This document shows, piece by piece, positions 53,020-64,000 of a stretch of DNA of 64,000 bases. Under the pieces are notes generated by a model. That model searched no databases. It had not been told where the DNA came from and worked only from the letters and a program-made list of their open reading frames with translations. Both the position numbers and the translations under genes were made by a program. The first letter of the stretch is position 1. Each line of letters opens with the position of its first letter. The DNA is from Zymoseptoria tritici IPO323 (Eukaryota; Ascomycota; Dothideomycetes; Mycosphaerellales; Mycosphaerellaceae): positions 186,001 to 250,000 of the forward strand of contig NC_018211.1 of the NCBI RefSeq assembly GCF_000219625.1, written 5' to 3'.

Positions 53020-53420
53020 GCCAGAGATGTGGTCGTGTTGTTGTCGAGAAGGTCGAGGTGAAGTCGATGCGGCGAAGCGCGGAGGTCCTTGAGGTAGAAC
53101 TACGCGCGCTAACAACAGCGCACGGATGGGGAGAGCTCACCGCCGCGTCTCTCCTTTGCTGACGACCTGCTTCCTGTCTTCTCCTCCTCTGCTTCCATCA
53201 TCACAACAATCATGGAACGCACGACAACGCGAACCCCTCGTGGGTCAGTACTGCAGTTCGATGGATCTCGCAATGAGATCAAGATCACCACCACCGATAG
53301 CCCCACGATAGCTGGGGTGTTTGTCTCTTAACTCATCGAGCCTCCACCAGACAGTCTCAGAAGAGTCGTTTGGTGCCTTTTACCATTCTATTACCATTCC
53401 TCCAGAGATCGAATCCGACC
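53020..53420. other. Divergent promoter between two F-box-type genes
   Basis: A 401-bp region. Short frames on both strands have no recognisable content. Confidence 0.4.
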
Positions 53421-54452
53421 ATGTTCTTCGATACCCTACCCAACGAGATCCTCGGCCACATCTATCTCTCCTTGCCAGACATCTCCTCCGTCATCGCCCT
53501 CTCGTCAACCTCGCATCGCTTCCACAGCGCATACCATTCCTCCAAGAAGCTCGAGATCCTCCAAGATGCCGCCGACGCCGAATTCGGTCCGCTCGAAGAC
53601 ATTGTCCAACTCCTCACCCAAAACGCTTCGCAACCCGCCCATATTCGCCGCGAAGTTCCCATGAGCGAAGCCCTTCTCCACCAAATCCTCAAAGTCGGCC
53701 GCGTAGCCCAGAAATACGAGGAGATCTATCCCTTCAAAAAGTGGAAGACAGACTTCGCCAATCGTCGGCTATTGTCCACGTCAGAGCGATACACTTTAAG
53801 ACAAGCCCTCTACCGCCTCTGGCTGTTCGACAAAACCTTCCACACCTCCTCGCACGTCCGCACATGCCGTGGGATGCCATCCATCGTCCGCGAACGCGCT
53901 TCTCTCCTCCACAACTTTTCCACAACCGAGCTGGCCGCAATGCTCGACGTCCACGCCGTGCTCCGCGACATGGTAGCCAACAACATCTGTCCCTCCAATG
54001 GCCGCATCAGACAAAAGTTCCAGAAACGCTACCCGGAAAGCAACCAGCAACTCCTCTTCAACATCCATCTCAATTACCCACCCGCACCATCTTCTTTCGT
54101 CGGAGAAGGCTGGTCAACGTTCGGCGCAGGCAGGTATCAGTCCCGCCTGGCGCCAACTCGATGGCACGAACCTGGAGCCGAGGGTTGGGGCGATGACATC
54201 TCGCACTACTACATCATCGAGGATATGATGAAGTTGGATCCGGAGCAGCTATTGTATCTGCGCGATAACTGTCACTTGAAGGCGCAGGTCGAGAGTCATG
54301 TTCGTGGACTCGGTGAGTGGTTCGTCAATAATGGAGAGACGTTTTCGGAGACGCTTGGGTTCGTGATCAAGCAAAGAGGTGGCGATGTGGAGGATTTGAA
54401 GGTGGCTGTCGAAGAGGGAGAAGTCGGTGTGGCTCTTGTTGAGGACTACTAG
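53421..54452 (+). CDS. F-box domain protein
   Basis: 343 residues, single exon, starting MFFDTLPNEILGHIYLSLPD, a complete F-box (about 3-45) with the LSSTSHRFHSAY end block. Downstream is an alpha-helical region with no LRR or WD repeats visible (RQALYRLWLFDKTFH, LGEWFVNNGETFSETLGFVI). Such proteins recruit substrates to SCF ubiquitin ligases through Skp1; the target is unknown. It diverges from the other F-box-like gene across 401 bp. Confidence 0.82.
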   Translation: MFFDTLPNEILGHIYLSLPDISSVIALSSTSHRFHSAYHSSKKLEILQDAADAEFGPLEDIVQLLTQNASQPAHIRREVPMSEALLHQILKVGRVAQKYEEIYPFKKWKTDFANRRLLSTSERYTLRQALYRLWLFDKTFHTSSHVRTCRGMPSIVRERASLLHNFSTTELAAMLDVHAVLRDMVANNICPSNGRIRQKFQKRYPESNQQLLFNIHLNYPPAPSSFVGEGWSTFGAGRYQSRLAPTRWHEPGAEGWGDDISHYYIIEDMMKLDPEQLLYLRDNCHLKAQVESHVRGLGEWFVNNGETFSETLGFVIKQRGGDVEDLKVAVEEGEVGVALVEDY

Positions 54453-54595
54453 ACCTGAATCAAGTACCCATTCGGTCGTTCCGGACACGTTATGGCGAAT
54501 CAATCAGTGAGGACAAGCGAAGAGGCGAGGTCGTCTATCGTCGCAGTATATTTCTACAAGTAGGTATAATACAGAATGTACTCAACGTATCCGCC

Positions 54596-56393
54596 TCAAT
54601 TGTCCTGCTGTAAATGCGTCGGCAGATTCCAGCTCGCATAGTCCATATGCACGAAGGCTCGGTCGACTATCAATAAAGTCAGCACTCAATCTCGAAGATC
54701 GCAAAAGATACAACTCACCATTCGGCACACTCTCCAGCACATACTGCAAACTCTCCCCGAGATCATGACTATCCCTCAACGAGATACTCTCCTCCAACAC
54801 CAGATCCACCTCCACATTCAGCTTGTCTCCACTGTGATAAGCCTGCAGTCCTTGGATCTGCTTGATCGTCTTGGCGAAGCGCATGGTCAAGTACAGGAGA
54901 ATATTCCGCTCGTCTGCACTCGCCGACGCACCCGTTAGGTTCATGATATGCTCGTTCGCGGTGCGGGACCAATTGATGATGACGTAGAGTGAGAGGAAGA
55001 CACCACCCAGAGGATCCAGCCACCAGATTCTCGCGTAGAAGCCGATGAGAGGGAAGATGATGGAGAAAGTATTGAACACCACATCAGTCAGGGCGTCTTG
55101 AGCGAGAGCCTGGACGGAGGAGTTCTTGATGAGACGACACCACAGCCAGCAGGCGCCTTTGATGAGGACTGTCGCGGACATGATTGCGATGGCGGGGATG
55201 GTAAGTTCGACGATTTCGTGGTTGCCGTTCGTCAAGGCGGAGATGGCTTCCCAGAGGACCTGGATGAAGGCTGTGATCATGATGACGGAGAAGACGAGGA
55301 CGCCGACGGGCTCGAGGCGTCGTCGGCCGATGGGGAAGGCGTATTGATCTGTGCGGGAGATGAGCCGGGTTGTGATGCCGACGATTGCTGTGCTGAGGAA
55401 GTCGAGAGCTGCATCGACGAGGGAGGCGAGTACCGAGACGGAGGAGGATAGCAGGACGACGACGAGCTTCATGATAAGCAGGGCGGTATTGGCGATGAGG
55501 TTGATGATGATGGCGACTTTGACGACGGTGGATTGCGAAGAGGCCTCTTCTTCGTACTCCAGTTCTGGGATCTCTGGTGCTGCTTCGACGTCGCCGCGGG
55601 TGTTGGTGCGTTTCAGAAGTGGTTCTTCCTCCCCATTCTCCACCGCTTCTTCACTGTTGCCGGGCGTTTTGAAGGAGTAGATGTCCTTGGGCGTTCTCTT
55701 GACTCTAGGAGGAGGTTGAGCTGCCTCGCCATTGGCGTAGAATCCTCCATCCGCGTCAATGCTGTCAAATGAGCCGTGCCGATCTGGGTACACGCGCATC
55801 GGCTCCACCTGTTCCTCCTCGCTGATCGTCTCTGGAAGAGCTTCCTGTCGTAAATTCTGCATGGCCGATGTCTGTGGGTGGTGGTACTCCTGGATCAGAT
55901 CGTGCGGCAGGCTGCTGTCCAGCAAACGATCGATGTACATGTAATGCTGTATGAGATAGTTGTTCCTCTCATAGTATTTCCGAAGCTTCTTCTTCTTGAT
56001 CTTCCCTAGATCGTCGTCTGTCTTCCAATACTGCTCCCACCGGTATCGCGGATTCGTGTACCCAATCAGCCGTTGACTGCGAACCTGCGGCGTGTTAAGC
56101 ACGCTGGCAGCATAGCTCAACCTTCTGGTGCTTGCATCGTCGCCTCCTCCCCATCCTGCCACGCCATTCGGTTTGTGTCCGTTGTGCCCCATGGTCAAGT
56201 CATCCGAATCGTTGCTTTCCCGACGTCTTCTATCAATGAACTCAGCGGCGCTGATACTGTGAGCACGCGGCCATAACGGTCGCGGACTGGAGAGATTCGT
56301 GCTAGACCTGGTCGGCTTCATCAATCCCGGGTCGGCGGACAATGGGAGGAACAGCTGTAGCAAATTCTGCTGGTTGGATGGTGGACGGTCCAT
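54596..56393 (-). CDS. Cation diffusion facilitator (Mn/Fe-type CDF transporter)
   Basis: Two exons, 54719-56393 and 54596-54666, with a 52-bp intron (GTGAGT...GATAG). The product is 581 residues and ends DYASWNLPTHLQQDN after splicing; reading through the intron would give an unrelated tail. A long cytosolic N-terminus (about 1-295) is followed by six membrane helices. TM2 carries DxxxD (SLVDAALD) and TM5 carries DxxxD (DALTDVVFN), the pair that marks the Mn (and related Fe) branch rather than the Zn HxxxD branch. FPIGRRRLEPVGVLVFSVIM is the conserved loop after TM2. The C-terminal cytoplasmic domain is present. Likely exports Mn or Fe from the cytosol into an organelle or out of the cell; the metal is inference. 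Confidence 0.9.
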
Positions 56394-57183
56394 CTTTTCG
56401 GCGAATAGGTGCTTGCGTTCGCGGGTGGAGGAGGGCGGACGAATAGCGAGGGCCGTGATGCTATCGATCGGCCATTGCTGCAAGATTTTGCTGAAGCACT
56501 CCGGAGGACGGCAGTTGAAGCAGACGGGATTGTTATTGGAATTTGAAGTCGCATCGCCGTGAAAGAGAGCTTCCAGCCAGCAAGGTTGCCGTCGATCTCA
56601 GGGCAATCCCAGCCTCGGCAATAGCAGCCGACCGACTTCACTTCATCCTGCTCCTTCATCCTGCTCCCTCCTACCTTCCTCTACACACCTACAATGATCA
56701 GTCTCGACACTCATTGAATTCCAATTTCTTGACTCTAGCGGAAGAGTAGCCGGACTCGAAGGGTGGTTATCTTGTCCTGCATCTGCCACTGTCACACAGG
56801 GAGTAAACTGGCTGTCTTCAGGCGGAGTACACTGGCTGTCTTGGGGCTCATGCTCCAGGTCTCGAGGACGCCTTAGCAAACGGCCATCCGTAGATACCGC
56901 TGGATGGCGCTATGTTGCCAGAGAATGTATCGTTTATTCTGCGATCATTGTCGAACCGCCTCAGGACCCGCCTCCGACTCACTAATCCTTGTCATCAACT
57001 ACAGCTCAACGATGCACGCTGCCGTTAGTATGAAACAGACAAACATTTGTAGGCGCTTCCAACACGCTTCCGAGCAAGCTTGACTCTCCGTTCTCACCTT
57101 TTAACCTTCCTTTCTTCCTGCACATATTGACTGCCGTCTTCCTGCTTCTCTCCCTACTCTCCAAACCTCAGCAAGGAACCACG
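56394..57183. other. Divergent region between CDF and DUF6604-like genes
   Basis: A 790-bp region with the leaders of both genes. The short duplicated string TACACTGGCTGTCTT / TAAACTGGCTGTCTT occurs at about 56803 and 56828 (25-bp spacing). No gene. Confidence 0.4.
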
Positions 57184-60088
57184 ATGGATCGACCAGAGCT
57201 CGGCCGGTGGCAGCTGTACAAAGCAGCGCAAGCGCAGGTGGTAAAGTGGCTGATTCAGACAGCTGGCGATACTGTGCGTGGCACGTCTGCCCTGAAAGCG
57301 CACCAACTACTTGACTTGGCGCGGTCGACGGCAGGTGCAGCTACTGCAGTGCCTCCTGCCATCATCGCATCTCTTCAAGACGTGAGTTGTCCGCGACCGT
57401 GGTTCTTATCCTGTCAACATCCCGCTAATTCATCTACCACCGCGCAGGTCATCGATGGCCGGCAGTCTCAAGCAAACTGGCACAGTCAGCGGTCCAATGT
57501 GAGAGACAACGAAAATCACCAGTGGTTCATTGAGCTACTGATAAAAGTCCGCAATATCCTGCTGCCATGCGTCTCGAACGACCGAAAGCCGGACACGAAG
57601 GCTCAAAACATGGACACGATCTGCGTCAAGGAACGCCTCGCCAACGTCTTCTCCCTGCTCGCAATCGAGGAACCATCTGACTCACCACTCGGGAACAAGC
57701 CTCTCATTCTCGAGAACGACGGCATGGGTCCCGACTTCGCTCTCTGGTGCCACATCAAGGACATGAACGACGTCCGAGAGTTCATCAAGGAAGCGTGGCT
57801 TAAGTATACGAGTGGAGAGCTCAGCATCGTGCTTGTGTCACAGCTTGCCGAGGTCGGTATCGGTCTGATGCGTATCGAGGATGAGAAGTTCGTTGCACAG
57901 TATCCCCAGTTCAACGACTATTGGAAACTGTTGGAATACTTTAACCTGGAGGTTCACGGCTCGGGAAAGACAATGTAAGTCATCCATTAATCCCTCAGTT
58001 GATGCCTACTTACCGCCCTTTCGCAGCTGTGTCACGCCACTCAACATCATTACCAACGCTCAAGCTCGTAACGAAGAGCTCATCAGGTTGATCTGTCCGG
58101 CCGCGGCTGTGCTTCTTCGAGAAATCCGAGATGAGATAAAGAAGCTCGCTGGAACGACGGAGGGTAAAGCGTTGCTCCGCTACAGCAGCAAAGCAGAAAA
58201 GATTCCCTCGATGAGAATCCTCGAGCTGGAGGCCTACGACTTCAGCTCGATTCTCGAAGTCCAAGTTCCCGAGCTTCTCGCATGGATACATTTCCACAAG
58301 GCCAAAGGAAAGCGCTCATCCACCCAGATGTTTGACCGATTGGAATTCCTGTGCGGTATGGCAGACTACTACGACTCTGAGCTCACCCCCACTTGGCTGG
58401 TTATGGCTTGTGCTATTCATCTCGATTTGTAAGTTTGCCGGGACATCAAGCTCGTGATGGACCACATCTAGCTCGAGCTTCCGCTGTCCTGCGAGACCCA
58501 TGCTAACTCTCCTTCCTTTCTGCTTAGGTATGAGATCATCGGCGATAAGCCCGCTGTTACTGCAAAGGCATGGCTGGCCACTACTCGTGGAATGAAACAG
58601 CAACTCGACGACATCAATGCTCACTTTGCTGGCCTGGACCATCCCTCCTCGGACTGGAGAGCAGAGCTTGCTCCGATCTTTCGCAGGAGCGACGGCTCGG
58701 AGGATCAGCTGTTTGTCACCAAGGTGGGTCTCGAGTATCAGCGGTCAAGAGGATACTCCTACGCAGACTCTGACATGCTTGGAAAGGCGACGTCATGCAT
58801 CATGGGATCCCCATGTGTCGCCGGAGGAGCTCTGTGGAGCGATCGCATGGCGTACCACAAAGTTGGAATCCGCTTTGCCAACCTGGACTTGACACTGTTT
58901 GCTTTGGCGAACTTGTACACGGCCATCACCAAATCGAACCTTCTCAAGTCAACATGGGAGGACATACACTTCCTCATCAACACGCACAAGCCACACACTC
59001 CTCTGGTCCCTAAGATAGCTGGTCCCTACGATGCGGCGTCTCATCTTCGACACTACGTCCGGTCCCTCGGATGCTCCCTTGCTCAAACCTCGAAGTACAC
59101 CTCATCTTCAGCTGTTCCCACGCACGAATTTGTTGTGGACAACCATTGCACCGCCGTATCACCGACATCCGAGTTTGTCGTCGCCATTACACACGGGTAT
59201 CACGCCAACGACCTGCTCGACACCTTTGACAGGGGCGACCTTGTCGAGACGGTGTTGACCAAGCTCACGGCGGAGTCAAAGGGCTTGAAGCACGGCACCA
59301 AGGGCAAGAAAGGTAAGAAGGGCACGAAGCATCAACCACAATTCACCGTCACGGAAGTTCTCTCTACATTCAAAGACCACATGATAAAAGATGAGCTTCA
59401 CCTGAACTTCGACTATCCTGCTTTCTACATGGTCGGCGAGAAGATCCGCCGGGGTCTCCACGATCTCATTCCAGACATCAAGGACCATCTTGTCGGAATG
59501 GCTCTCTGGGAGATCGTCTTGCGCATCCTTAGAGACTCCGCTACTGCCAAAGAGCCTACTCTCCTCCAAAAGGCGGCCGTCATCGTGGGAGACATCATCA
59601 ACGCACCCGGCGTGAGTAACAAATTCTCAAAAGAAGCCCGCAATGCCTCTTCAGGTGGGATCACCAAGAGTCTCGCTCCGAACATCAGACCGTACAATCC
59701 TGCGTGGACAGCGGAATTGTGGGAGTACTTTGTACGTCACCGTCACAGCCTGCACAACGTCAACATGACAATCGCCTCATCCAGTGCGTCATACATCACA
59801 TTCTACGATCCGAAAGGCAGAAAAGGAAACATCGATCGCATCACTGAGGCAGCCGAGCGATTCTGGCACCTCTGGTCTTCTGTTCGGTTGCGAATGGGGA
59901 TCGGGGGCAAGCTGGAAGAGGCCAATGCGATTGGTGTCCAGCGTAAAGACGGCAGCAAGATCACTTTCCCGTTGCCTGCTACAATGAAGTCACTTGGTCT
60001 GAGGGGGTTTGAGGGCTTCGGGATTCCGTTGCTCGAGGCGTTGGACACTCCGATGGAAGAACTGGCGAACTGCAGCAGCTTGAAATGA
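57184..60088 (+). CDS. DUF6604-like fungal protein of unknown function
   Basis: Four exons: 57184-57381, 57448-57974, 58027-58428 and 58528-60088. Introns are 66, 52, 99 bp; the 66-bp one is in frame and could be missed. Total 2688 nt, 895 residues. The N-terminus (LYKAAQAQVVKWLIQTA) resembles the YK..T..V..WL..TA start of DUF6604 proteins. A weak second family clue is the DYYDSELTPTWLVMACAIHLDL block at about 360-382, in the middle of the chain where these proteins often have a conserved region. A Lys-rich insert (HGTKGKKGKKGTKH, about 605-620) breaks the second half. There are no membrane segments. The DUF6604 label is from memory of the family pattern and should be tested. Confidence 0.75.
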
Positions 60089-61226
60089 AGGTGGATTCGG
60101 CAAAGAAGAGGAAGGTTTCACTGGATCGGTGTCAGCGGTGAGATCTGAGCGTTCAGGTATGCGGATGCATGGAGCAAAATTGCATTGACTTTTCCACTTC
60201 CAAGACTCGCATTTTCCAGCAGATCGAAACTGCCCAATCACTCTCGGACAAGGTCATGACAGTCAACCTCATTACCTTTCCTCATCGGAAGCGGTCCGGC
60301 AGCAAGATAGATCCGAGGCCGAGAGCGTCTGACAAACATTCCTGAGAACTTCCATGATGAGCGGATCCGACCCTGCATCCTGCACAGCTCCGGTCGTGCA
60401 TACAAGAATCAATGCGCGCTGCCCAGAACCCTGCGCATCTGGGCAGCTCTCGCCATTTCCTCAGGTCGACTTGGGCCCCGGCGTGCTTCACGAGGCGAAC
60501 ACTGCTTCCTTTATGCGACTCTGCGTGTGTGCCACTATATATGGATCCCTACCATCCCGGCTTCCGCTTTGGGAATCGACTCGCTGGCCGACCCATCACC
60601 ATCCATATACAACATCCTCGGAGCGGTCAGCGACGACGAGAAGCTACTGGAACCTGTCAAAACATCCCGAAGTACTGGAGTGCGCCGCGATCCACGGCCA
60701 GCACAGCGTGGCTTCTGCTGCGGCGTCGTAGCATTAGTCAGATGATCTGGGGCTGCTGCACAAGTACGACAAAGCGAAGGGATGGAGTTGTTGCCTCAAT
60801 GAAACCGGGAGATCGAAAGAGCCTTCGGTCTTTCGGCTTCACTGGCTTCCACGTACCAATGAACTCGGCATGGGCGAGGAAGAACATTCTTCAAGGTCGG
60901 CATATTGCCAGGCTCAGATGCTGATTTCACCATTGTACGCCCCGTGCTTGGCAATTGCAGCAAGGACTGGCACAAGGACCCCTGGCGTACGTGGTCTTGG
61001 CTCGTCTTTTCATGATAGTGAGGGACATTGGCGGCGTGGTTAATGATCTGAAGGCATCCGAGTTGTTCATGCTGGCCAGTTTACTCGTCTCAAGTTCTTC
61101 AACAACATCAACATACAACTGAGCGACACACTGCCAAGGACATATTTCAACAAGACATCATCAGTACTCGACCATCCGCAGGCCATCTCCAACCAACATA
61201 AGCCTGCACTCCGTCCTACCACCTCG
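60089..61226. other. Intergenic region with decayed coding-like text
   Basis: Around 60500-60900 all three plus frames carry short protein-like stretches in turn (for example ECAAIHGQHSVASAAAS near 60690, then LGLLHKYDKAKGW in the same frame after a stop), faintly like an ankyrin-repeat gene broken by point changes or introns. I could not assemble a gene. Confidence 0.3.
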
Positions 61227-61712
61227 ATGGATCTCAAAGCATTGATCGTCTTGTCGCTCTTCCTCGCGGCATCCTCAGCATGCAGTCATCCAAGCATATG
61301 CATCTGCAGAGACGACGACCGGGAAGCATTTTGCCGGCAGAGAATTTACGATCGGAACAATACAGATGCAACGAGATCTGTCTCAATAGTGTGTGCGCTG
61401 GAGAATATGACGACACCCAAGGCAAATGTCGTGTGCCCTTTGGCGATTGCATTGGAGGCTTCCACAACCTTGACTGATGCGAGGCCTTCGACAACACCTG
61501 TGCTTGGGACGCCATTTGCTGAACTCCACAATTGTCGTGCGTTTCGGGTGACTTCCTTCGCGCTGTCCGAAATTGGGCATCCAACGCTGAGTTCTCGCAG
61601 TTTGGAGTTGACGGAGTCATGCGGAGGCATGGTCCAGCGATCTAGAGATCGGGTCGGGTCGTTCAGACCTGAATTTGAGGCACTAGCTCAAGAATGTATG
61701 CGAATCTGCTAA
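61227..61712 (+). CDS. Possible small secreted cysteine-rich protein; reading frame uncertain
   Basis: The ATG at 61227 opens a 161-codon frame with a clear signal peptide (MDLKALIVLSLFLAASSA) and then a cysteine-rich start (CSHPSICICRDDD...FC). About 45 codons later the cysteine pattern moves to another frame (about 61365-61500), where regularly spaced Cys and Gly residues (CNEICLNSVC, then KCR..F.DC) appear before a stop, while the first frame stays open but becomes ordinary. Either a short frameshift broke a secreted Cys-rich gene, or an unseen splice joins them. No function is assigned. Confidence 0.4.
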   Translation: MDLKALIVLSLFLAASSACSHPSICICRDDDREAFCRQRIYDRNNTDATRSVSIVCALENMTTPKANVVCPLAIALEASTTLTDARPSTTPVLGTPFAELHNCRAFRVTSFALSEIGHPTLSSRSLELTESCGGMVQRSRDRVGSFRPEFEALAQECMRIC

Positions 61713-62471
61713 TATTGCTCCAGCATTCCAGTCACATCCATCCGCACTGAAGAGAAGAACTGTCTGGGTACACAACATCTTTGCTCACCTCGCCTGATGA
61801 GGCTCATGTTACCAGGAACGTGCTGTACGCATTCTTACAATGACCTCTATAGAGAGCCCTGAGTATCGACGACGACGACTGATCTCAACGGCGTAGCTGT
61901 GTATCCATAAGTCGAGAGCGGCATTGCTCTGGACCAGAAGACACCATAGTACACGAGAACATTTGGGCTGGTTGGACGCGACGGCGTGTAATGTGAACCA
62001 TGTGATTCTGATTTATTGTTTCTGTCTGTTGTGTGAAGCAAGCCAACAGCAGTCGAAGGTAAGCGAATCCGCTGTGCGTAAAATTCGCCACGCTGACACC
62101 ATTGGTGACCTTGTCTTAATGCTGAAACCAAAGAAGATGAAAGAACTCGCTTTTTGACTGAAAGAACAAAGAAAGAGAGAATCTGCACATACCGTCGCTT
62201 GCAATCGCTCCTCGACAAGCTGTCGTGTAAGCGTTCGTTCCTCTCGAGCACGGCATGGCCGCATCGTGACCGCCGGTAGTACACATGGAGGACGAGGCCA
62301 TCCATCACTTCCGGCGGGCCAGCCTTGCTACCTTTGACCGTGGAGGACCCATGTAGTTCTTCTCCATGCCTTCAAACAGAAATTCAAGCAAGGACTTTCA
62401 ACGCAGCGAATAAAAGCAACATGCACGCTCTCACATCAACGCAATGCTGCATGCAGTCGCTCCTCGACAGA
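61713..62471. other. Intergenic region, nothing recognised
   Basis: A 759-bp region between the secreted-protein candidate and the last gene. Overlapping short frames (61847-62308 minus, 61924-62157 plus) have no domain. Confidence 0.4.
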
Positions 62472-64000
62472 CTACCGTTTTGCACCAGTAGGCTTCGCAA
62501 ACTTGCGTCCGCCGGTCGGAAGAGGGCCGGTATTCCTGTTGTTGATGATGCCCTCCATCGGCTGCGGCGAGCTAGCCTTGCTGCTGGTGGTCTCCGCGCC
62601 GCCCGCCTCGGACATGCCGGTCATGCTCTCATCGACGTCGTTGTCGAAGACGACGCCGTCCATATCGTTTGGGAAGTCGGCGATATCTTCCATCTCATCT
62701 GGAGAGAGCTCCATGATGGTGCTCGTAACGCCATTGACATCCGCCTGGGTCAAGATGCCCTGATCGAGCAAAGGGTACAAGTTGCGCCAGACCCATCCCA
62801 AAAACTTGTCGTGCAGTCGATCGTGGACTCGCAGAAGCACAGGGTCTTGCACCAGTTCAAAAGCCCTCGCGAAGCCCTGGAAGGTTGGTTGGAATTCGGG
62901 ATCGACGTCGCAGGACTCCTCGTGCCAGGCGAACAAGATCTCGACACCTTTGAGGCTGGTCGCCGCAACTCGAGCCTCGAAGGCTTGAAGGCTGTGGGCG
63001 GCATGGTTTTCGATGTACTTCGGGTGGACGATGAAGGGGAAGGGATCGTCGTCAGTGGCGGCGAGAGCATCGCCCTCAGGAGCCGGAGGGTGCACAAGCT
63101 CTTGATCTTGATGGTTCGGGGTGCCTGGACGAATTGCGATGATCCGCGACTCCTGCGCCATGGGAGATCGTGCACGTGGGGGTCCCTGTGGGCTCTCAAG
63201 CGCTTGGTCGACCTCAGTCGCAGCCGTAGCCATGCGATGCTCTTGATGCTTCTGTCCCGCAGCGGCGTGAACCTTGTCCCAATAGATGTCGGCAGGGTGG
63301 CGTCTGACAATCGGTCTGCGCATGGGAACGCGCGGCGTGTCGGGGAGGCGAGGTTTCTTCAGGATACCGCGCCGAAGGGGCTGCGCAGTCGCCAGCATGA
63401 TCTCTTGACCGTTCGCCTGTTGTCCGAGGCCAGTGAGAAATCGAACAAATTGCCGACTACTGGAGAGGGCGATCTCGAACGCCTTCTTCGCCATCTTAGT
63501 TGCGCCTTTCTTGATTGCGTTTGCTTTGACGTGGGACCACTCCTTCAGGCAACGACGCTTCGGTGCGCGCTCTTCTTCTGGCAGAGTCGCTCCATCAACA
63601 CCAGCCTGTTGGTCCGACCTGGTGCGCTTTGGAGGGCGAAGACTGTGTACATTGTCGCTGAACGCGTGTTCAGGCGGAGCCTCATGCACTGCGTCGACGC
63701 GCCCGTTCCTATTCAATTTCAGAGTCTCGTACCTCGCAATTTGCGGCATATCGCCGCGAGGTGTCGGCTTTGACATTTGCTTCGCATGGTTACGTCGGAC
63801 TTGGATATCCATTTTGTGCTGGATGAGCCACTGCTGAGAAGGCTTGACCAGTGCGGCGACCACGACGAAGGCTTCGTCCCTCGTGCGCTTCTGACGGCGA
63901 GGAGGCTGGGACGCATCAATGGACTGGACCACAGCCTGTTGAGCTTCTCCGATTTGTGCAAGCTCGAGTTGCTCTGTAGGGTCGAGTTCGTGCTTCGCAG
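62472..64000 (-). CDS. Unrecognised basic/disordered protein, 5' end beyond the window
   Basis: The minus-strand frame is open from the window edge to a stop at 62472, at least 509 codons. The upstream-most codon that could start it inside the window is a non-ATG, so the start lies outside. Features: basic nuclear-type clusters (PPRRQKRTR, PKRRC), a helical segment (KANAIKKGATKMAKKAFEIA), a conserved-looking central part (FQPTFQGFARAFELVQDP, WVWRNLYPLLDQGILTQADV) and an acidic segment before a Gly/Lys tail. The opposite strand is open for 482 codons (62325-63773) but reads as antisense. No known family. Confidence 0.68.
   Translation of the reverse strand, partial: AKHELDPTEQLELAQIGEAQQAVVQSIDASQPPRRQKRTRDEAFVVVAALVKPSQQWLIQHKMDIQVRRNHAKQMSKPTPRGDMPQIARYETLKLNRNGRVDAVHEAPPEHAFSDNVHSLRPPKRTRSDQQAGVDGATLPEEERAPKRRCLKEWSHVKANAIKKGATKMAKKAFEIALSSSRQFVRFLTGLGQQANGQEIMLATAQPLRRGILKKPRLPDTPRVPMRRPIVRRHPADIYWDKVHAAAGQKHQEHRMATAATEVDQALESPQGPPRARSPMAQESRIIAIRPGTPNHQDQELVHPPAPEGDALAATDDDPFPFIVHPKYIENHAAHSLQAFEARVAATSLKGVEILFAWHEESCDVDPEFQPTFQGFARAFELVQDPVLLRVHDRLHDKFLGWVWRNLYPLLDQGILTQADVNGVTSTIMELSPDEMEDIADFPNDMDGVVFDNDVDESMTGMSEAGGAETTSSKASSPQPMEGIINNRNTGPLPTGGRKFAKPTGAKR

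Noticed and set aside
54582..54718. Read-through C-terminus of the CDF transporter
   Set aside because: The read-through tail is unlike the family. Splicing at 54667-54718 gives the expected DYASWNLPTH ending.
62325..63773. 482-codon plus-strand open frame
   Set aside because: It lies antisense to a longer open frame that runs off the window edge. Its translation has the Val/Asp/His-rich texture typical of antisense of a charged protein and no start context or domain.

Overview
The window looks like nuclear DNA of a filamentous ascomycete (Pezizomycotina). Protein types such as DUF6604-like, KNR4/SMI1, Pro11/striatin and a GT32 MIPC synthase suggest Dothideomycetes or a near relative, but that class assignment is inference. 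Genes are densely packed on both strands. The introns I could reconstruct are mostly 45-120 bp, with GTRNGT-type donors and a CTRAC-like branch site about 10 nt before the acceptor. A large AT-rich block carries the signature of repeat-induced point mutation (RIP).

Left arm (1-22.9 kb): the 5' part of NOP2; a GT32 mannosyltransferase (SUR1/CSH1 type); an AIM6-like phosphodiesterase; QTRT2 diverging from thymidylate kinase CDC8; an SDR/NmrA-like reductase diverging from the striatin homologue of STRIPAK; a coiled-coil protein diverging from an acidic protein; RIT1; SEC72 diverging from a MARVEL protein; a DUF89 phosphatase; and an unrecognised acidic protein whose 5' leader carries a repeated 18-bp motif. 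Several of these genes act on RNA (NOP2, QTRT2, RIT1), but nothing shows that they are co-regulated.

Central AT-rich compartment (about 23.4-35.7 kb): a ~98-bp tandem repeat and a ~131-bp satellite array that is interrupted by a 4.65-kb DIRS-order retrotransposon and then resumes. Further right are a partly spared GC-richer island, a heavily RIP-mutated relic, two inverted satellite units and a TTCGC/GCGAA minisatellite. The DIRS element keeps its split direct repeats (A1-ORFs-B1-A2-B2 on the minus strand) and recognisable gag zinc knuckle, reverse transcriptase, RNase H and tyrosine recombinase. It is full of TAA/TAG stops. All 14 differences between its paired terminal repeats are CpA/TpG to TpA changes, so RIP inactivated it.

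Transition zone (35.7-44.1 kb): an unrecognised 446-residue gene sharing the upstream motif; a 172-bp tandem duplication in which one copy looks RIP-mutated; and a run of four small minus-strand genes, at least three of which look like members of one undescribed family (ending LLDHMGPVGGRDG in the two best copies).

Right arm (44.1-64 kb): KNR4/SMI1; two divergent protein kinases of one family; two F-box-type proteins; a Mn/Fe-type CDF transporter; a four-exon DUF6604-like protein; a possible small secreted cysteine-rich protein with conflicting frames; and an unrecognised gene running off the right edge. No tRNA, rRNA or CRISPR array was recognised.
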